A stretch of DNA of 21,937 bases, taken from contig MNCI01014278.1 of assembly GCA_015680685.1 (NCBI GenBank), forward strand, positions 255,444-277,380, given 5' to 3'. The translations under genes and the position numbers were made by a program. The notes beneath the pieces are model-generated. The model made no database searches, was not told where the DNA came from, and worked only from the letters and a program-made list of their open reading frames with translations. This DNA is from Gnetum montanum (taxonomy: Eukaryota > Streptophyta > Gnetopsida > Gnetales > Gnetaceae). This document shows, piece after piece, positions 8,866 through 18,610 of the stretch (within the stretch, counting starts at the first letter, position 1; every line of letters begins with the position of its first letter).

Positions 8866-10530
8866 TAAAAATGTATGTTTCACAACAATAAAAATACGCT
8901 AAAGCAACTCTGCGTTGCCCCGCAAGAGTAGGAGGCACCCCGGGAATTTCCTTTGTACTGCTTTAAGCAATGGTAACAGCTCCTAGATGCAGTAACATCT
9001 TTTAAAGAGCGACATTACAGTACAATCTTGATCACCTAACAAATTTATAGCTTTCAGCCGAAAAGCAAGTCCAGGGTACTGAAGGACAAAGCATGCATAA
9101 ACCAATATATCAACAAAGAGAAACCGTCGTCTGAGCGCACAAGTACGCAGGAACCAAACATACCTAGAAAACAAGTATTGTTGAATAAACAGAATATGCA
9201 TAAATCATGGAGAATTGAACACAGTTACACGAAAAGAAACAAATAACCAAATTATGATTATGGTTATCATAATGAGAGGTTAATTTAATGGTAAGGGTTT
9301 TAGCTTAGTAATAATGGTAAGGGTTTTAGCTTAGTAACCTCCAGTTACAGTCTTGATTCTACTACTGAATAGCATTGAGTTATAAATTTTATCAAAATAA
9401 ATTCTGTAAAAGAAGGTCCTGTAGATTCAAAGAGTCTCAACAAAAGTAAAACAAAAGTAAGAAATGTAAGTAAAAAACTTCAGTTTCAACTTCACAAAGA
9501 AATCAGAGATACAAAAAATTGTGAAGAGTAAAGCAAAAATCAGCATTTAACTAAATTATACTTGGGTGGCTGTAAAACAGACCAGTGAACTGAAGAAAAA
9601 TGACAGTTGTGCAAGAATTAATGTCTTAAAAGAAAAGAGGACCGGTCGAAGAAATGCATAAATAATTACAATGTTAACGAATAAACAACCTAGGAGAGGA
9701 CGCAGAATGTACTCTAGCAGTTCAGTGTTTCAGTCAGTGTTCAGATCATCTGCCTCAGAATAAAACGATCAGAGATTAATAGTGTTAGACACAAGTTACA
9801 AACAAAACTATAAAGCATCCTACGATGAATAACACATAAACGCCAGAAAATATCATGAAACGTACAAAAATGAGGCATACGTGACCTTGATTTCTGAAGG
9901 TAACAATCCTCTATCTCTCGTTCCAAAAACATGTTGAATTTTTTGATTTTGCAGAATACAGCATCGCTTTTAATAAGAAAAAAGAATTTACTTCATTGGT
10001 TAACTGCCATCTTAAAACATCCCATGTCAATCAACTCGATAAAAAATTGGCATCATCGGCATTATTTTCTATGCCAAAACTTCTACAGGAAGAACCCATA
10101 ATTATAAACGCAAGACACTGTAGAGCTATAAGATTGCAATCGTACTGAGTTTTAACAGAGCAAGCAGTAACCAAATTTTAAAAACCGTAAGGACACCAAT
10201 CATTCTCTCTTATGCTAAACTTTAGATAAACAAGGCAAAAGCCAGTTAAGATGAATTTGATTTCAGAACAACTATTTTTAGATAAAGATATTTGCAATTT
10301 AACAGTAACATCAATGGAAAAAGCATAATTAATTTCAATATGAAGTATTTGCAAAAGAACAACAAAATTGCGGTATGTGATGCCATTGTTCTCACATTCT
10401 GAAATCGTGTCTCAGAAATTCGCCTAAGCAATGAGTGAAATTCCAAGGATTTCACTCTTGCTAGAAAGGTTGAAGACTCAGAAGAAGAAAACCACTCTGC
10501 ATCTGCTTTGCTGATAAAACAATGTTGCCA
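8866..10530 (-). other. Non-coding region downstream of the TMN gene, possibly part of its 3' transcribed region
   Basis: No coding frame is convincing. On the - strand it is T-rich and contains splice-like signals: CTAG|GTATGTTTGG at 9163 and TTTGTCCTTCAG at 9079 would delimit an 85-bp intron, and TTATTCTGAGGCAG near 9755 looks like another acceptor. An ATTAAA at 9974-9969 is a possible polyadenylation signal, 560 bases past the stop. A GC-richer patch at 8905-8950 stands out. This could be a spliced 3' UTR, a separate non-coding transcript, or neither. Confidence 0.3.
9286..9337. repeat. Perfect 26-bp tandem duplication
   Basis: Two identical 26-bp units (9286-9311 and 9312-9337), each containing aatggtaagggttttagc. 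The absence of any difference suggests a recent slippage or repair event. Confidence 0.95.
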
Positions 10531-12498
10531 TCAGTCTAATTTAACAGAAGAGAACAGATAATGCACGAACCAGAAAGATGAAAGGAAACCAACTGTTCCA
10601 GTGACCAACATGATTGCAAACACCATAAGTAAAGAGTATCCAATGTAGAGAGCAGCTGAAACGGGTCCACTGAGGCTTCGCAGATCAAACAATAGGTAAT
10701 TGATTGAATAGAGGAAAATGTAGATTGCAACCGAACCAGAAGCGAAGAAAGACTTCCACCACCATTTCCAATCTTCCACGCACAGGTGCATGTAAGTCAG
10801 AACAAGGGAAACCTCAGCACACACCACCACCAGAAGAATCAGGACAATGAAGAGAAATCCAAAGACATAGTACACACGCCCCAACCAGATGCTTGACATA
10901 ATGAAGAAAAGCTCTATGAAAAGAGTGCCAAAAGGTAACGTTCCAGCACCAAGAACCAGCAGCCATGATGGGTACTTCTGTGGAGGAATTTCTCTTGGAA
11001 TCTGGTTGGTTCTAACCGGGTACTCAATGTGCGATGCTTTTGCCCCAAAATATCCACCCAAAAGAGTCAGGGGCACCGAGATGCAGAACCACATGGCAAG
11101 CAACACAATAAACAAGGAAATCGGCATGGCTCCAGTGCTTTGACTTCCCCATAACAAGAAGTTAAGAATGGTGAGAATTGTGAATGCAATTCCTGGGAAA
11201 AAGCAGGCAACACGCCAGGCAATAGAGCTCCAACCTCTGGGTTCTCCACCTTTGAGAGTCCTCCACAGCCTTACAGCCACATACCCTGCAGCAACACCCT
11301 GAATCAAATAGAAGAACAACATTCCAGTGATCAAAGTTCCTCGAGATGCAGGAGACATGAATCCAAAGGCTGCGAACAGAATTGTAACAACGGCCATCCC
11401 CAAGATCTGCACTCCATTTCCCACCATGATGCAAAGCAATTGAGAGTGTGAAGGTGCCCGGAAAACATCACCCACAACTAGCTTCCATCCTGAAAGCTCC
11501 TCATTCATCTGAGATTCCTTGTCAAGCTCCTCATAACGAGTGAGATCCCTCCTTACAGTCCTGAGCAATATGACCAGAACAATGCCAGCAAGAAAAGCAA
11601 TCACCATGAGAGAATTAAGAATAGAAAACCAGTGAACCCTGGCACCTTCCATTCTGAGGTATGCATCCCATCTTGAAGGCCATCTGATATCGCTCTCTAC
11701 AAATGCAACCTCATAGGAAAAAGCAAGGGCCTGCCCTGCCTTCACAGACTGATAAGGTCCTCTTCCAGATGGACTGCAATCAATGGCCCGGGAATACTTA
11801 GCATACATGTTAAGTTTCTTGGTTTCCCCAATGTCATGCAAATAGCTACAGGGAACAACCTCAAATCCAACCACCATATAACCGGTCTGTGTGTTCACCT
11901 CCGCAGGCATTCCATCCAGGCCATCTCCTGTTCCAATTGCCCTAGCCACACTATCACCTTCGTACTTGTGAACCAGAACCGTGAATTTCAGATGATTGAA
12001 AACGTAATGCGTCTTGTCAACACGAAATCCCACGGGGAAACCATTCCAGCGGACGCTGAAATTTTCCTGCCTGGTATACCTAATGGCAGGCAAATTGTCA
12101 AGCATCAGATTTACCTGGTAGAGATTATCGATTCTGTGTGCCAGGAGCTTGAATTCCTCCTCGCTCAGGGCGGATGTGTTGCACAGAAAGATCTGGCTGT
12201 CGTTCACGAACATCTTGAATCGGTAGGGGGAGCTCTCAATGCGATCGCCCATGAGCAACTCACCGAGATTCTCGGCCATGTCCTTGACGCCCTCGGCGGG
12301 TTTGCAGAACGGCAGACTGTAGTATCCATAGGGAAGCTCTGTTTCCACAGATGTGAGAGAGTTCACCTTCGCCGAAAGCACAGATCCAAGCGGGTACACG
12401 TGGGGATAGCTCCCAGGCAAGTAAAACGCATCCGCATTTTTAACAAGAACGATGGCTACCAGCAACAGAGAAATTCGCGGAAACAACATGGCAGCCAT
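10531..12498 (-). CDS. TMN: Transmembrane 9 superfamily (nonaspanin/EMP70) protein, 655 aa
   Basis: An intact single-exon coding sequence. Residues 1-24 are a signal peptide (MAAMLFPRIS...KNADA) and the mature protein begins FYLPGSYPHVYP, the family's FYLPG start. A luminal domain of about 265 residues carries three N-glycosylation sequons (N99, N107, N146). Nine membrane segments lie near 292-313, 356-382, 390-410, 426-450, 458-482, 512-536, 543-570, 586-604 and 615-645. GWKLVVGDVFRAP (337-349) is the conserved loop after the first segment. The C-terminus VKLD fits the plant KXD/E motif that binds COPI coat and retains these proteins in the Golgi. Plant relatives are Golgi/endosomal proteins implicated in sorting of membrane cargo. 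The length matches the family. I chose ATG 12498: it is the first ATG after the predicted splice acceptor, has A at -3 and G at +4, and starts a good signal peptide. The TMN paralogue number cannot be fixed by eye. Confidence 0.96.
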   Translation of the reverse strand: MAAMLFPRISLLLVAIVLVKNADAFYLPGSYPHVYPLGSVLSAKVNSLTSVETELPYGYYSLPFCKPAEGVKDMAENLGELLMGDRIESSPYRFKMFVNDSQIFLCNTSALSEEEFKLLAHRIDNLYQVNLMLDNLPAIRYTRQENFSVRWNGFPVGFRVDKTHYVFNHLKFTVLVHKYEGDSVARAIGTGDGLDGMPAEVNTQTGYMVVGFEVVPCSYLHDIGETKKLNMYAKYSRAIDCSPSGRGPYQSVKAGQALAFSYEVAFVESDIRWPSRWDAYLRMEGARVHWFSILNSLMVIAFLAGIVLVILLRTVRRDLTRYEELDKESQMNEELSGWKLVVGDVFRAPSHSQLLCIMVGNGVQILGMAVVTILFAAFGFMSPASRGTLITGMLFFYLIQGVAAGYVAVRLWRTLKGGEPRGWSSIAWRVACFFPGIAFTILTILNFLLWGSQSTGAMPISLFIVLLAMWFCISVPLTLLGGYFGAKASHIEYPVRTNQIPREIPPQKYPSWLLVLGAGTLPFGTLFIELFFIMSSIWLGRVYYVFGFLFIVLILLVVVCAEVSLVLTYMHLCVEDWKWWWKSFFASGSVAIYIFLYSINYLLFDLRSLSGPVSAALYIGYSLLMVFAIMLVTGTVGFLSSFWFVHYLFSSVKLD

Positions 12499-12530
12499 GA
12501 TCCAGGCCCAAACCTCTCCAAATTCCAACC

Positions 12531-12889
12531 CTAGAGATCTAGATCAATCAATTGCCAAAAACAATTAATCAAGCTGAAACTGAAACGCTATAACGTCCGT
12601 AGAGCCATTGGACATCACAAATATACCTGTAACGAACTTTGAAAACATCATTCAGAAAATTAATTGCGAACCCTAGAACAACCTAGAAATCGGATGATTC
12701 AGATCCAGCATAGCGCACAACCGATAAAGGAACAAATTAACGACATTCAGTTCCAGAAAATTTCAATTTGCAAAATCAGAGAGATAAATTCAGAGAATTG
12801 CAGATCTGAGACATATCCAAAAGGAAATGCATTGCTATACGGCGATTCTAAAGTAACAATATGCGAAAGGCTCCCGCCAAAGCTTTTAC
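12531..12889 (-). other. Predicted intron in the TMN 5' leader
   Basis: On the - strand, CCCAG|GTAAAAG at 12889 is a good donor and GATCTCTAG|GG at 12531 is a usable acceptor, giving a 359-bp T-rich intron that ends 32 nt before the start codon. The intron contains several ATGs and the flanking exon sequence contains none, so splicing is needed for a clean leader. GATCTG motifs (in TCAGATCTG and TGGATCTG) resemble sequences of plant introns that enhance expression. A second possible acceptor, GTTACAG near 12632, would leave an upstream ATG in the leader and is less likely. Confidence 0.7.
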
Positions 12890-13083
12890 CTGGGAAAGAA
12901 GATGCAAAAACACGTGCAAGAGGAAGCACAGAAATCTTCAGAGTTTGAGAAGCGGCACCGCAGAATCAGTTACGGAAACCACAGAAACTTCTACAGCGCA
13001 CAGATGCGATGGGATCCAAGAGAGATGTAAATGCGTAGCGAGGATATACCAACTCAGGCCTGCCTTGACTTGGCCTGCAAATG
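12890..13083 (-). other. Predicted TMN first exon (5' UTR)
   Basis: A roughly 190-nt stretch between the predicted transcription start, about 26-32 bases past the TATA box, and the donor at 12889. It has no ATG on the coding strand and is GC-richer than the surrounding DNA, as expected of a leader exon. The transcription start is inferred only from TATA spacing. Confidence 0.55.
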
Positions 13084-13108
13084 AAAATAGGAATAGAAGC
13101 TGCTCAGG

Positions 13109-13115
13109 TTTTATA
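13109..13115 (-). promoter_or_regulatory. TATA box of the TMN gene
   Basis: TATAAAA on the - strand in the context CCTATAAAACC, about 610 bp upstream of the start codon and about 220 bp upstream of the predicted leader intron. Its position and GC-flanked context fit a plant core promoter. Confidence 0.65.
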
Positions 13116-13669
13116 GGTCAGGGGCCAAAATATATGGTTTTCAGGATACCCAGCTTCAGGCAAATACATGTTTTCACAGTAACGCATGTTTATTTATTAT
13201 GTTTATGTTTAAATATGTTTTTGTCTTGATTACCGCCTTCACTTGTTTTGGGATCACGCTTGAAGCACATGCGCATCCGTCTGAAATGCCGCCCTGATTT
13301 GCTGCGCTGGATCTCCCTATCGTCTTGGCTTACCTCGTTCGTATAGGACATGAATTTATTTATTTATTGTTTTTAATGAGAATTAGAACTTATGCGTTTG
13401 TACCTCCATCTTAAGATTTTTCTTTGCAAGGAATAGAGAAATGAAATTAAAATATTTTGGAGTAGAAAACTTCAAAATTAATATTATCTCAAAGCAAGTA
13501 CTAGTACCTTACCTTAGCATGGGGCATTATTCTACGCATATTTTTAACTATGGCCTCACTCTTTAAAAGATTATTAGTTTTTTTGGTTAACACCCAAAAT
13601 ATCTTAGAAGTGCCTCCAAGGTATTAAGGGTAATTTTTAGGAACTCAACTTTAGTTTTTTAAACAACAT
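13116..13669. other. TMN upstream region up to element C
   Basis: No gene is seen. It should hold the proximal promoter of the TMN gene, bounded by the end of LTR C at about 13670, so at most about 550 bp of non-transposon upstream sequence remains. An AT-rich stretch (tttatttattatgtttatg) lies at 13188-13206. No well-defined operator was recognised. Confidence 0.45.
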
Positions 13670-13682
13670 TGATAAGCAGTGG

Positions 13683-13766
13683 GTATTCTCTGCACTCACC
13701 CATACGAATCACTAACATGTACGCGTATTCCCTGCACTCACCCATACGAATCACTAACATGTACGC
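13683..13766. repeat. 42-bp tandem duplication at the end of LTR C
   Basis: Two 42-bp units (13683-13724 and 13725-13766) differ at a single base (tattctctg versus tattccctg). The unit includes cactcacccatacgaatcac, which corresponds to the gtattcgtatggttgagtg block at the end of LTR A. The near-identity shows the duplication is much younger than the LTR itself. Confidence 0.95.
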
Positions 13767-14486
13767 ATGATCCGATTGAATTCCATAGACTTTATTTACC
13801 TAAGTGACCAATATTCCTAGACAACGAGTTATATAGTCATTAGTTGTTTTTCCAATCAACACTTGTGTTAGTCTATACGTATGGTTAAGTGTGGTTGAGG
13901 CATAAGATATTTATTTTTATGCTTTTTATTATTTTCTTCGGTTACTAAATGATTAAGTAAAGAAAGATTTAAGATTTAAATTAACTATTGAATTAGCTAA
14001 CTAGCGTGACGTAGAGTATTCATTCCCACTTTCCATACACATCTTGAACGTATATTAACACTATTGGGTTACCAAGTGTATAATACTGGGCATACCAAGT
14101 ATCCACTGCTACGGTTACCAAGCATTAATATATTCTACTCAAAGTGGTTGTGTTCACGTTGCTTACCAACAATAATATTAATTGTGTAATAACAAGAAAG
14201 TAAATTGTATATAAAGTAAATTGCTGGAAAGTAAAATTATGCTAGTCCAAGTGCTACAATGGATAAAAGAAGTCTCGATTTTATTTCTATTCATTCAAAA
14301 CTATCCAGGTATAAATGTACTCAAATAAAATGTTGTACAATCACTTGAATTTATGCTGCGAGCATTTAGAGGAAAATTTTTTTAACTTCTATGGAAAGAA
14401 ACTATAAGAGTTTGGTTAAGGAAATGACAAAAAGGTGCCATAAATGCAAGAGCTATGCGCATTTATATAAGCAATGCCTACATCAA

Positions 14487-14508
14487 CATTGACATACCTA
14501 TGTCAATG
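14487..14508. repeat. Inverted repeat in U3 of LTR C
   Basis: Perfect 10-bp arms, cattgacata and tatgtcaatg, are separated by cc. A weaker outer pair (atcaac 14482-14487 and gttgat 14522-14527) extends the self-complementarity. It ends 17 bp upstream, on the - strand, of the TATA box. Its sequence is unrelated to the palindromes in LTRs A, B and D. Confidence 0.9.
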
Positions 14509-14582
14509 CATCCTAAGATACGTTGATAGGGTTGTGTCATCAGGCTTGCATCGATGTAGCTTGTCTTATTGATGTTTCATCA

Positions 14583-14899
14583 TACCCCCACAACTAACTA
14601 AAGACTCGTCCTCAAGTAAACAAAAATGGAATTAAGCTTCTTACAAAATTTGGAGAAGTATGGAATATTATTAAATAACCAACTAACTAACTAACTCTAA
14701 CAGACTCTAAGTGCCATATTGCGTGGATTACAAAAATTTGTGCAATTTACAACAAAAATTGGACACTAAGACAAAAAATTACCAAGAGCTTATTGAATGG
14801 ATAGAGGCATGATGAAGTCTCATACGATACTTGGAGGTGGAGGCTCTTGTGGTTCTAACGGTCCTTCATCGTGTCTTGGTATTATTGGAGGTTGAGGTT
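14583..14899 (-). mobile_element. Element C 3' untranslated region and polypurine tract
   Basis: The counterpart of 4161-4465 in element A. On the - strand it ends cttgaggacgagtctttag...gttgtgggggta (14591-14583 for the tract) directly before LTR C. It contains a short ctaa microsatellite (about 14681-14695) and no coding signal. Confidence 0.65.
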
Positions 14900-15455
14900 G
14901 CCATACTACTATTGCTACTAGAAATTTGAAGGCATTCAGAAATACCTTAATTTTCTACTCGCTTTGTAGATCATATATGATTCAAGCTACTTTGCTTCAA
15001 TTATCTAGTGTAGTGATGTCCCACAAGCATGGCAATGAAGAAAACATTTGCTTCATATTGACAAACTAGGCTACAAATGTTTTATGTTTAATATTGAACG
15101 TCTTGACAAGGTTTTGCAACACCTGGTAGTCATTCATTCTCCTTGAGGGGTTCTTAGCAATAGTTCATTGATTTGTGAATCTACTTTTGAAAACTTCAAG
15201 CTTTGCATTGGTTGTCTTCAACTTTTGTTTTGTATCTTTGTAAAGCTTGAACTCCACCTCATAGAGGAGGTAAGAGTTGGTGACTTGCTTTTCCAATTTG
15301 ATTCTTGGCCTCCCTACTATCAACATTACTAGGTTTGTGTAGGGAAGGTTGGCAAACTCCATGTACTCAATCATCTCTTTGATCTACAACTCCTTTAGGT
15401 AGATTTTTGCTAGATTATATACATTCAATCCATCAAAATGGGTTGCCATGCATCA

Positions 15456-18400
15456 TGTAACACCCTCCTTCCTACCCTTAGGATGAAGAATATTACATGG
15501 GGTAAAATGAATAACAGAGGTTGATTAGGTAGAGTAATGATATAGATTCATTTCAACACAACAAAAGGAACTATGGTTAAGCCATGACCAAGAGAAAGAA
15601 GAGATTAAATGACTACGTAGATGAATATATATACAAGTAATAAGGATTTAAATTATAAGCATCCACTAAAGAAATCTTACATCAATGACGTTATAAATTC
15701 CATAATTATCTCATTTGAAACATCTTACATAAAGAAATATGATAAGTTCTCATTATCACTACATAATTCATAATCCATACAATTTTATTGTAAAAATCCT
15801 AACATTTGAATCAAATTAATATACATCTACTTATGAAATAGAAATTATAATTCCAAATAACATATAATTTCATTTTGTGTTATGAACATCTCCAAGGTAC
15901 CACATTTACTCCATGCTCTTTCTAACTCGAAATATCTGTATACAAAACAAAAATATCAGCTATTGCTAAGTGAGTAACCTTAGCACCATCTTCAAGCCAA
16001 ATTAAGGATAAGGCTCATAGGGGCTAGGTAGGACATGGCAACTTGCAAAAAAAAATTCAAAGAAAAGCATATCCAAACATACAATCACTACAACATCCAA
16101 TATCATCCATCTCAAACATGTCAAAAATCCAATGCCATACATTTATCAATGCAAAGAATATCCAAATACAGAACCATCGCAAACATCCACAAAGAATGGG
16201 ATCAATCCATTTGATCATCACAATGGTCCAAAACCAACAATTGTCCACTCCATCCATCAACCAAGCAAACAAGATGCTAGCATGCATTACACTCAATGAA
16301 ACTGTGTATCAAGTTGTCATGAATACTTTCAAATTTCCAAATCAAAATTTTCAACAAAATATCAAATTACCATGCACATGGATTTATTATTACTCTCAAT
16401 GAATCAAGGTGGTCCTTATGGATCCCCACCAAGGTTTCCAAACATGTTGGTATTAGGGTGTTCCTGTGAATACCCACCACTAGCATTCTAGAGAAATCAA
16501 ACAAGACTAATGAGCCATGGATCACCCTCTCCTGCCGAATGGGACCTATAGCAAGAGTTACACTAGTGCACTAATAGTGGAAATCAATCAAAAAAGTCAT
16601 CTTCAAGGAGCCTCATTTTCAATTGGCCACAAACTCGGTGCTAGCTCCATCATCTAAACACACAACAAACAATCAAATCATGGCATCATCCACCCATCTC
16701 ACAATCATCAAAAGATGGCAAATTGACATTGATGGTGGAACAAAAGGATTATCAATCCAACATGTCATCCAAATTCCCAAAATTTGACATGTTTTGCAAT
16801 AATTCTAAGATCAACAATATGACATGTTCCAACAAATCCAATGGTCCAAGAATCCAACAAAATTCAATTCAGTAGATCCAAATCCTCTAAGATTTCAACA
16901 TCCAATCATAAGACCAAACTCAACAAAATACAAGTCCCAATTATGCAAAGATTCATAATCAATTAAAAGTCATATCCCTTCAACAATTTGCAATGGGTAA
17001 TATCCAACAACAACTTCAAAAGAGATATGGTAATGCCAAGGATCAAAATCAGAAAATGACACACATCTCCTAATAACTTCACTAGAATTCAACATCTCAA
17101 ATAAGATAAGAGGCAAACCAAACAACCACAATAAAACTCTCATAACTCACACATCCTTATGAAATTAATGATTCAAATGAAAGTTAATATCCATACTTAG
17201 TTCCTGTAAAAATATTTAAACAATTACAGATTCATAATAATAGATATCAGTCCAACATTATAGGTAATTATAAACAAAGATAGAATGAGTGACTCTTAGT
17301 AAATCTCATATAACTCTATCAAACGATCATCTTTTTAACTCCTTCCAATTTTATTGGAAATATCACATCCACATATACATCTCATACAAATTTTAGAAGA
17401 AGATAAGCTATAGGTATGGAGATATTAATAGATGAATCTATGTATCAGATTTCTACGTAAATTTAGACAAACTCAGACAACCCTCAAAGATGGAACTATA
17501 ACTCTAACCAAACATGCTAATTTCTAGTGCTTCCACTTGGATCTAGACAATGTATATGTTTTAAGTATCATATTAAAATTTCATATAAAGGGTTGCAATA
17601 ATACCATGGATATATCCTTAACTCTAGAGCCTACTAAAATTACTGCGATTCTAGATAGCATTGGAAAACCAACTTGTAGCACTTTATCTACAATGAAGTA
17701 CAATCTAATTCCCTCATGAAAATTGTAGATAATTTCTTAGGAAATTCAAAAATACATGGATCACAACTAGATTCAAAATATATAGAGAGATATGAACATT
17801 TTACTAAGACCTATTCGAATCATCCTAAAGCCTCAAAAGGCAAAGTTCATAGGAAGTACTATAAATAAGAAAAAATCAACAAATCCAGCAATGAAAATTC
17901 AGATTCAAAACATGATAGTAATAATCATCCCCAAATATGCTATATCTACTAGATTTTATATCAATTAAAACAAAATCCAACCCTGATATATGCAAAATCT
18001 TGGGAACTGAAACAACCATGAAAAGGGGGCTAAGATTAGTTACCTAGATGTTGATAACTTTTGTTACTTGAGCCTTTCCACATGCTCCATAGACTAACAA
18101 GCTCCTCACACTTCTCCAACCCAACAAAACTCCAACCAAAGTGCTAAGAGGCCAAGAATGCTTTGGGTTAAGGGACTGGGTGGTACTTAAAGGCTTTTTC
18201 CCTACTCCATCTATCCCCAACACGTGATCTGGCTACCCTCTCTCACCTACCTCCAAGACCCATGTGACTCATCTACCTTTCTCCCCTTTAATCTAAGTAA
18301 TAACCAAAGTAAAATTAAAATTACAAATAACATGGATAAATCACATGTCATGCCATCATAACCATCATAGCCATACCATGCCCATGCCATAGTCTTCATG

Positions 18401-18610
18401 AGAACCCACCACAACTCATTCACCTAGTTAGTGCACATGAGTGATAGGTAAAATCATTAATCATTCATAATGGTTAAAATGAGTAATAAAAATTTATCAT
18501 ATGCTAAGAAAAATTAATTCTCTATGTGTGTGTGTGTGTGTGTGTGTGTATAAATTGATATTAATATTATTAACCATTCTGAAGCCTTTACTAAAATACG
18601 AGTTGTTACA
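15456..18610 (+). mobile_element. Nested solo-LTR-like insertion, 3155 bp
   Basis: Starts TGTAACACCC and ends GTTGTTACA, the TG...CA ends with a short terminal inverted repeat (TGTAACA/TGTTACA) typical of plant LTRs. It is flanked by CATCA (15451-15455) and CATCG (18611-18615), a 5-bp target duplication with one CpG-type change. Element C's protein similarity to element A stops at one end and resumes at the other, which independently fixes the boundaries. There is no coding capacity, and I saw no second copy of the start or end inside, so a single long LTR left by LTR-LTR recombination is the simplest reading. TGTAACACCC and multi-kb LTRs suggest a Ty3/gypsy chromovirus such as Tekay/Del, but that lineage call is inference. 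Confidence 0.75.
18525..18546. repeat. (TG)11 microsatellite
   Basis: Eleven perfect TG dinucleotides inside the nested LTR-like insertion, 64 bp from its right end. It is likely to vary in length between individuals. Confidence 0.98.

Larger units (their letters stand above)
13670..14582 (-). mobile_element. LTR C, 3' LTR of element C
   Basis: On the - strand it starts TGATGAAA at 14582 immediately after the tract gtgggggta (14591-14583) and ends near ttatca at about 13670. It holds a U3 inverted repeat (14487-14508), TATA box (TATATAAA, 14469-14462), polyadenylation signal (AATAAA, 14285-14280) and the family U5 blocks (ttggtaac, cattcgtatg-like end). A 42-bp tandem duplication (13683-13766) lies at its 3' end. 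It is clearly homologous to LTRs A, B and D but strongly diverged. The outer end is uncertain by about 10 bp. Confidence 0.75.

Noticed and set aside
9286-9337. Telomere-like repeat (gggttttag)
   Set aside because: Only two copies of a 26-bp unit; not the TTTAGGG plant telomere repeat.
12499-12528. In-frame upstream extension of the TMN protein by ten residues
   Set aside because: The extension would start at a TTG codon and has no ATG. The downstream ATG at 12498 has a good context and directly begins a signal peptide, so the extension is leader sequence.
11836-12534. 232-codon open frame on the + strand
   Set aside because: It lies antisense to the TMN coding sequence and has no recognisable protein features; it is a shadow of the conserved membrane-protein gene.
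16043-16402. 119-codon open frame in the nested insertion
   Set aside because: Low-complexity Asn/Gln/His/Ser-rich translation of AT-rich LTR sequence, with an overlapping frame on the other strand; no homology recognised.
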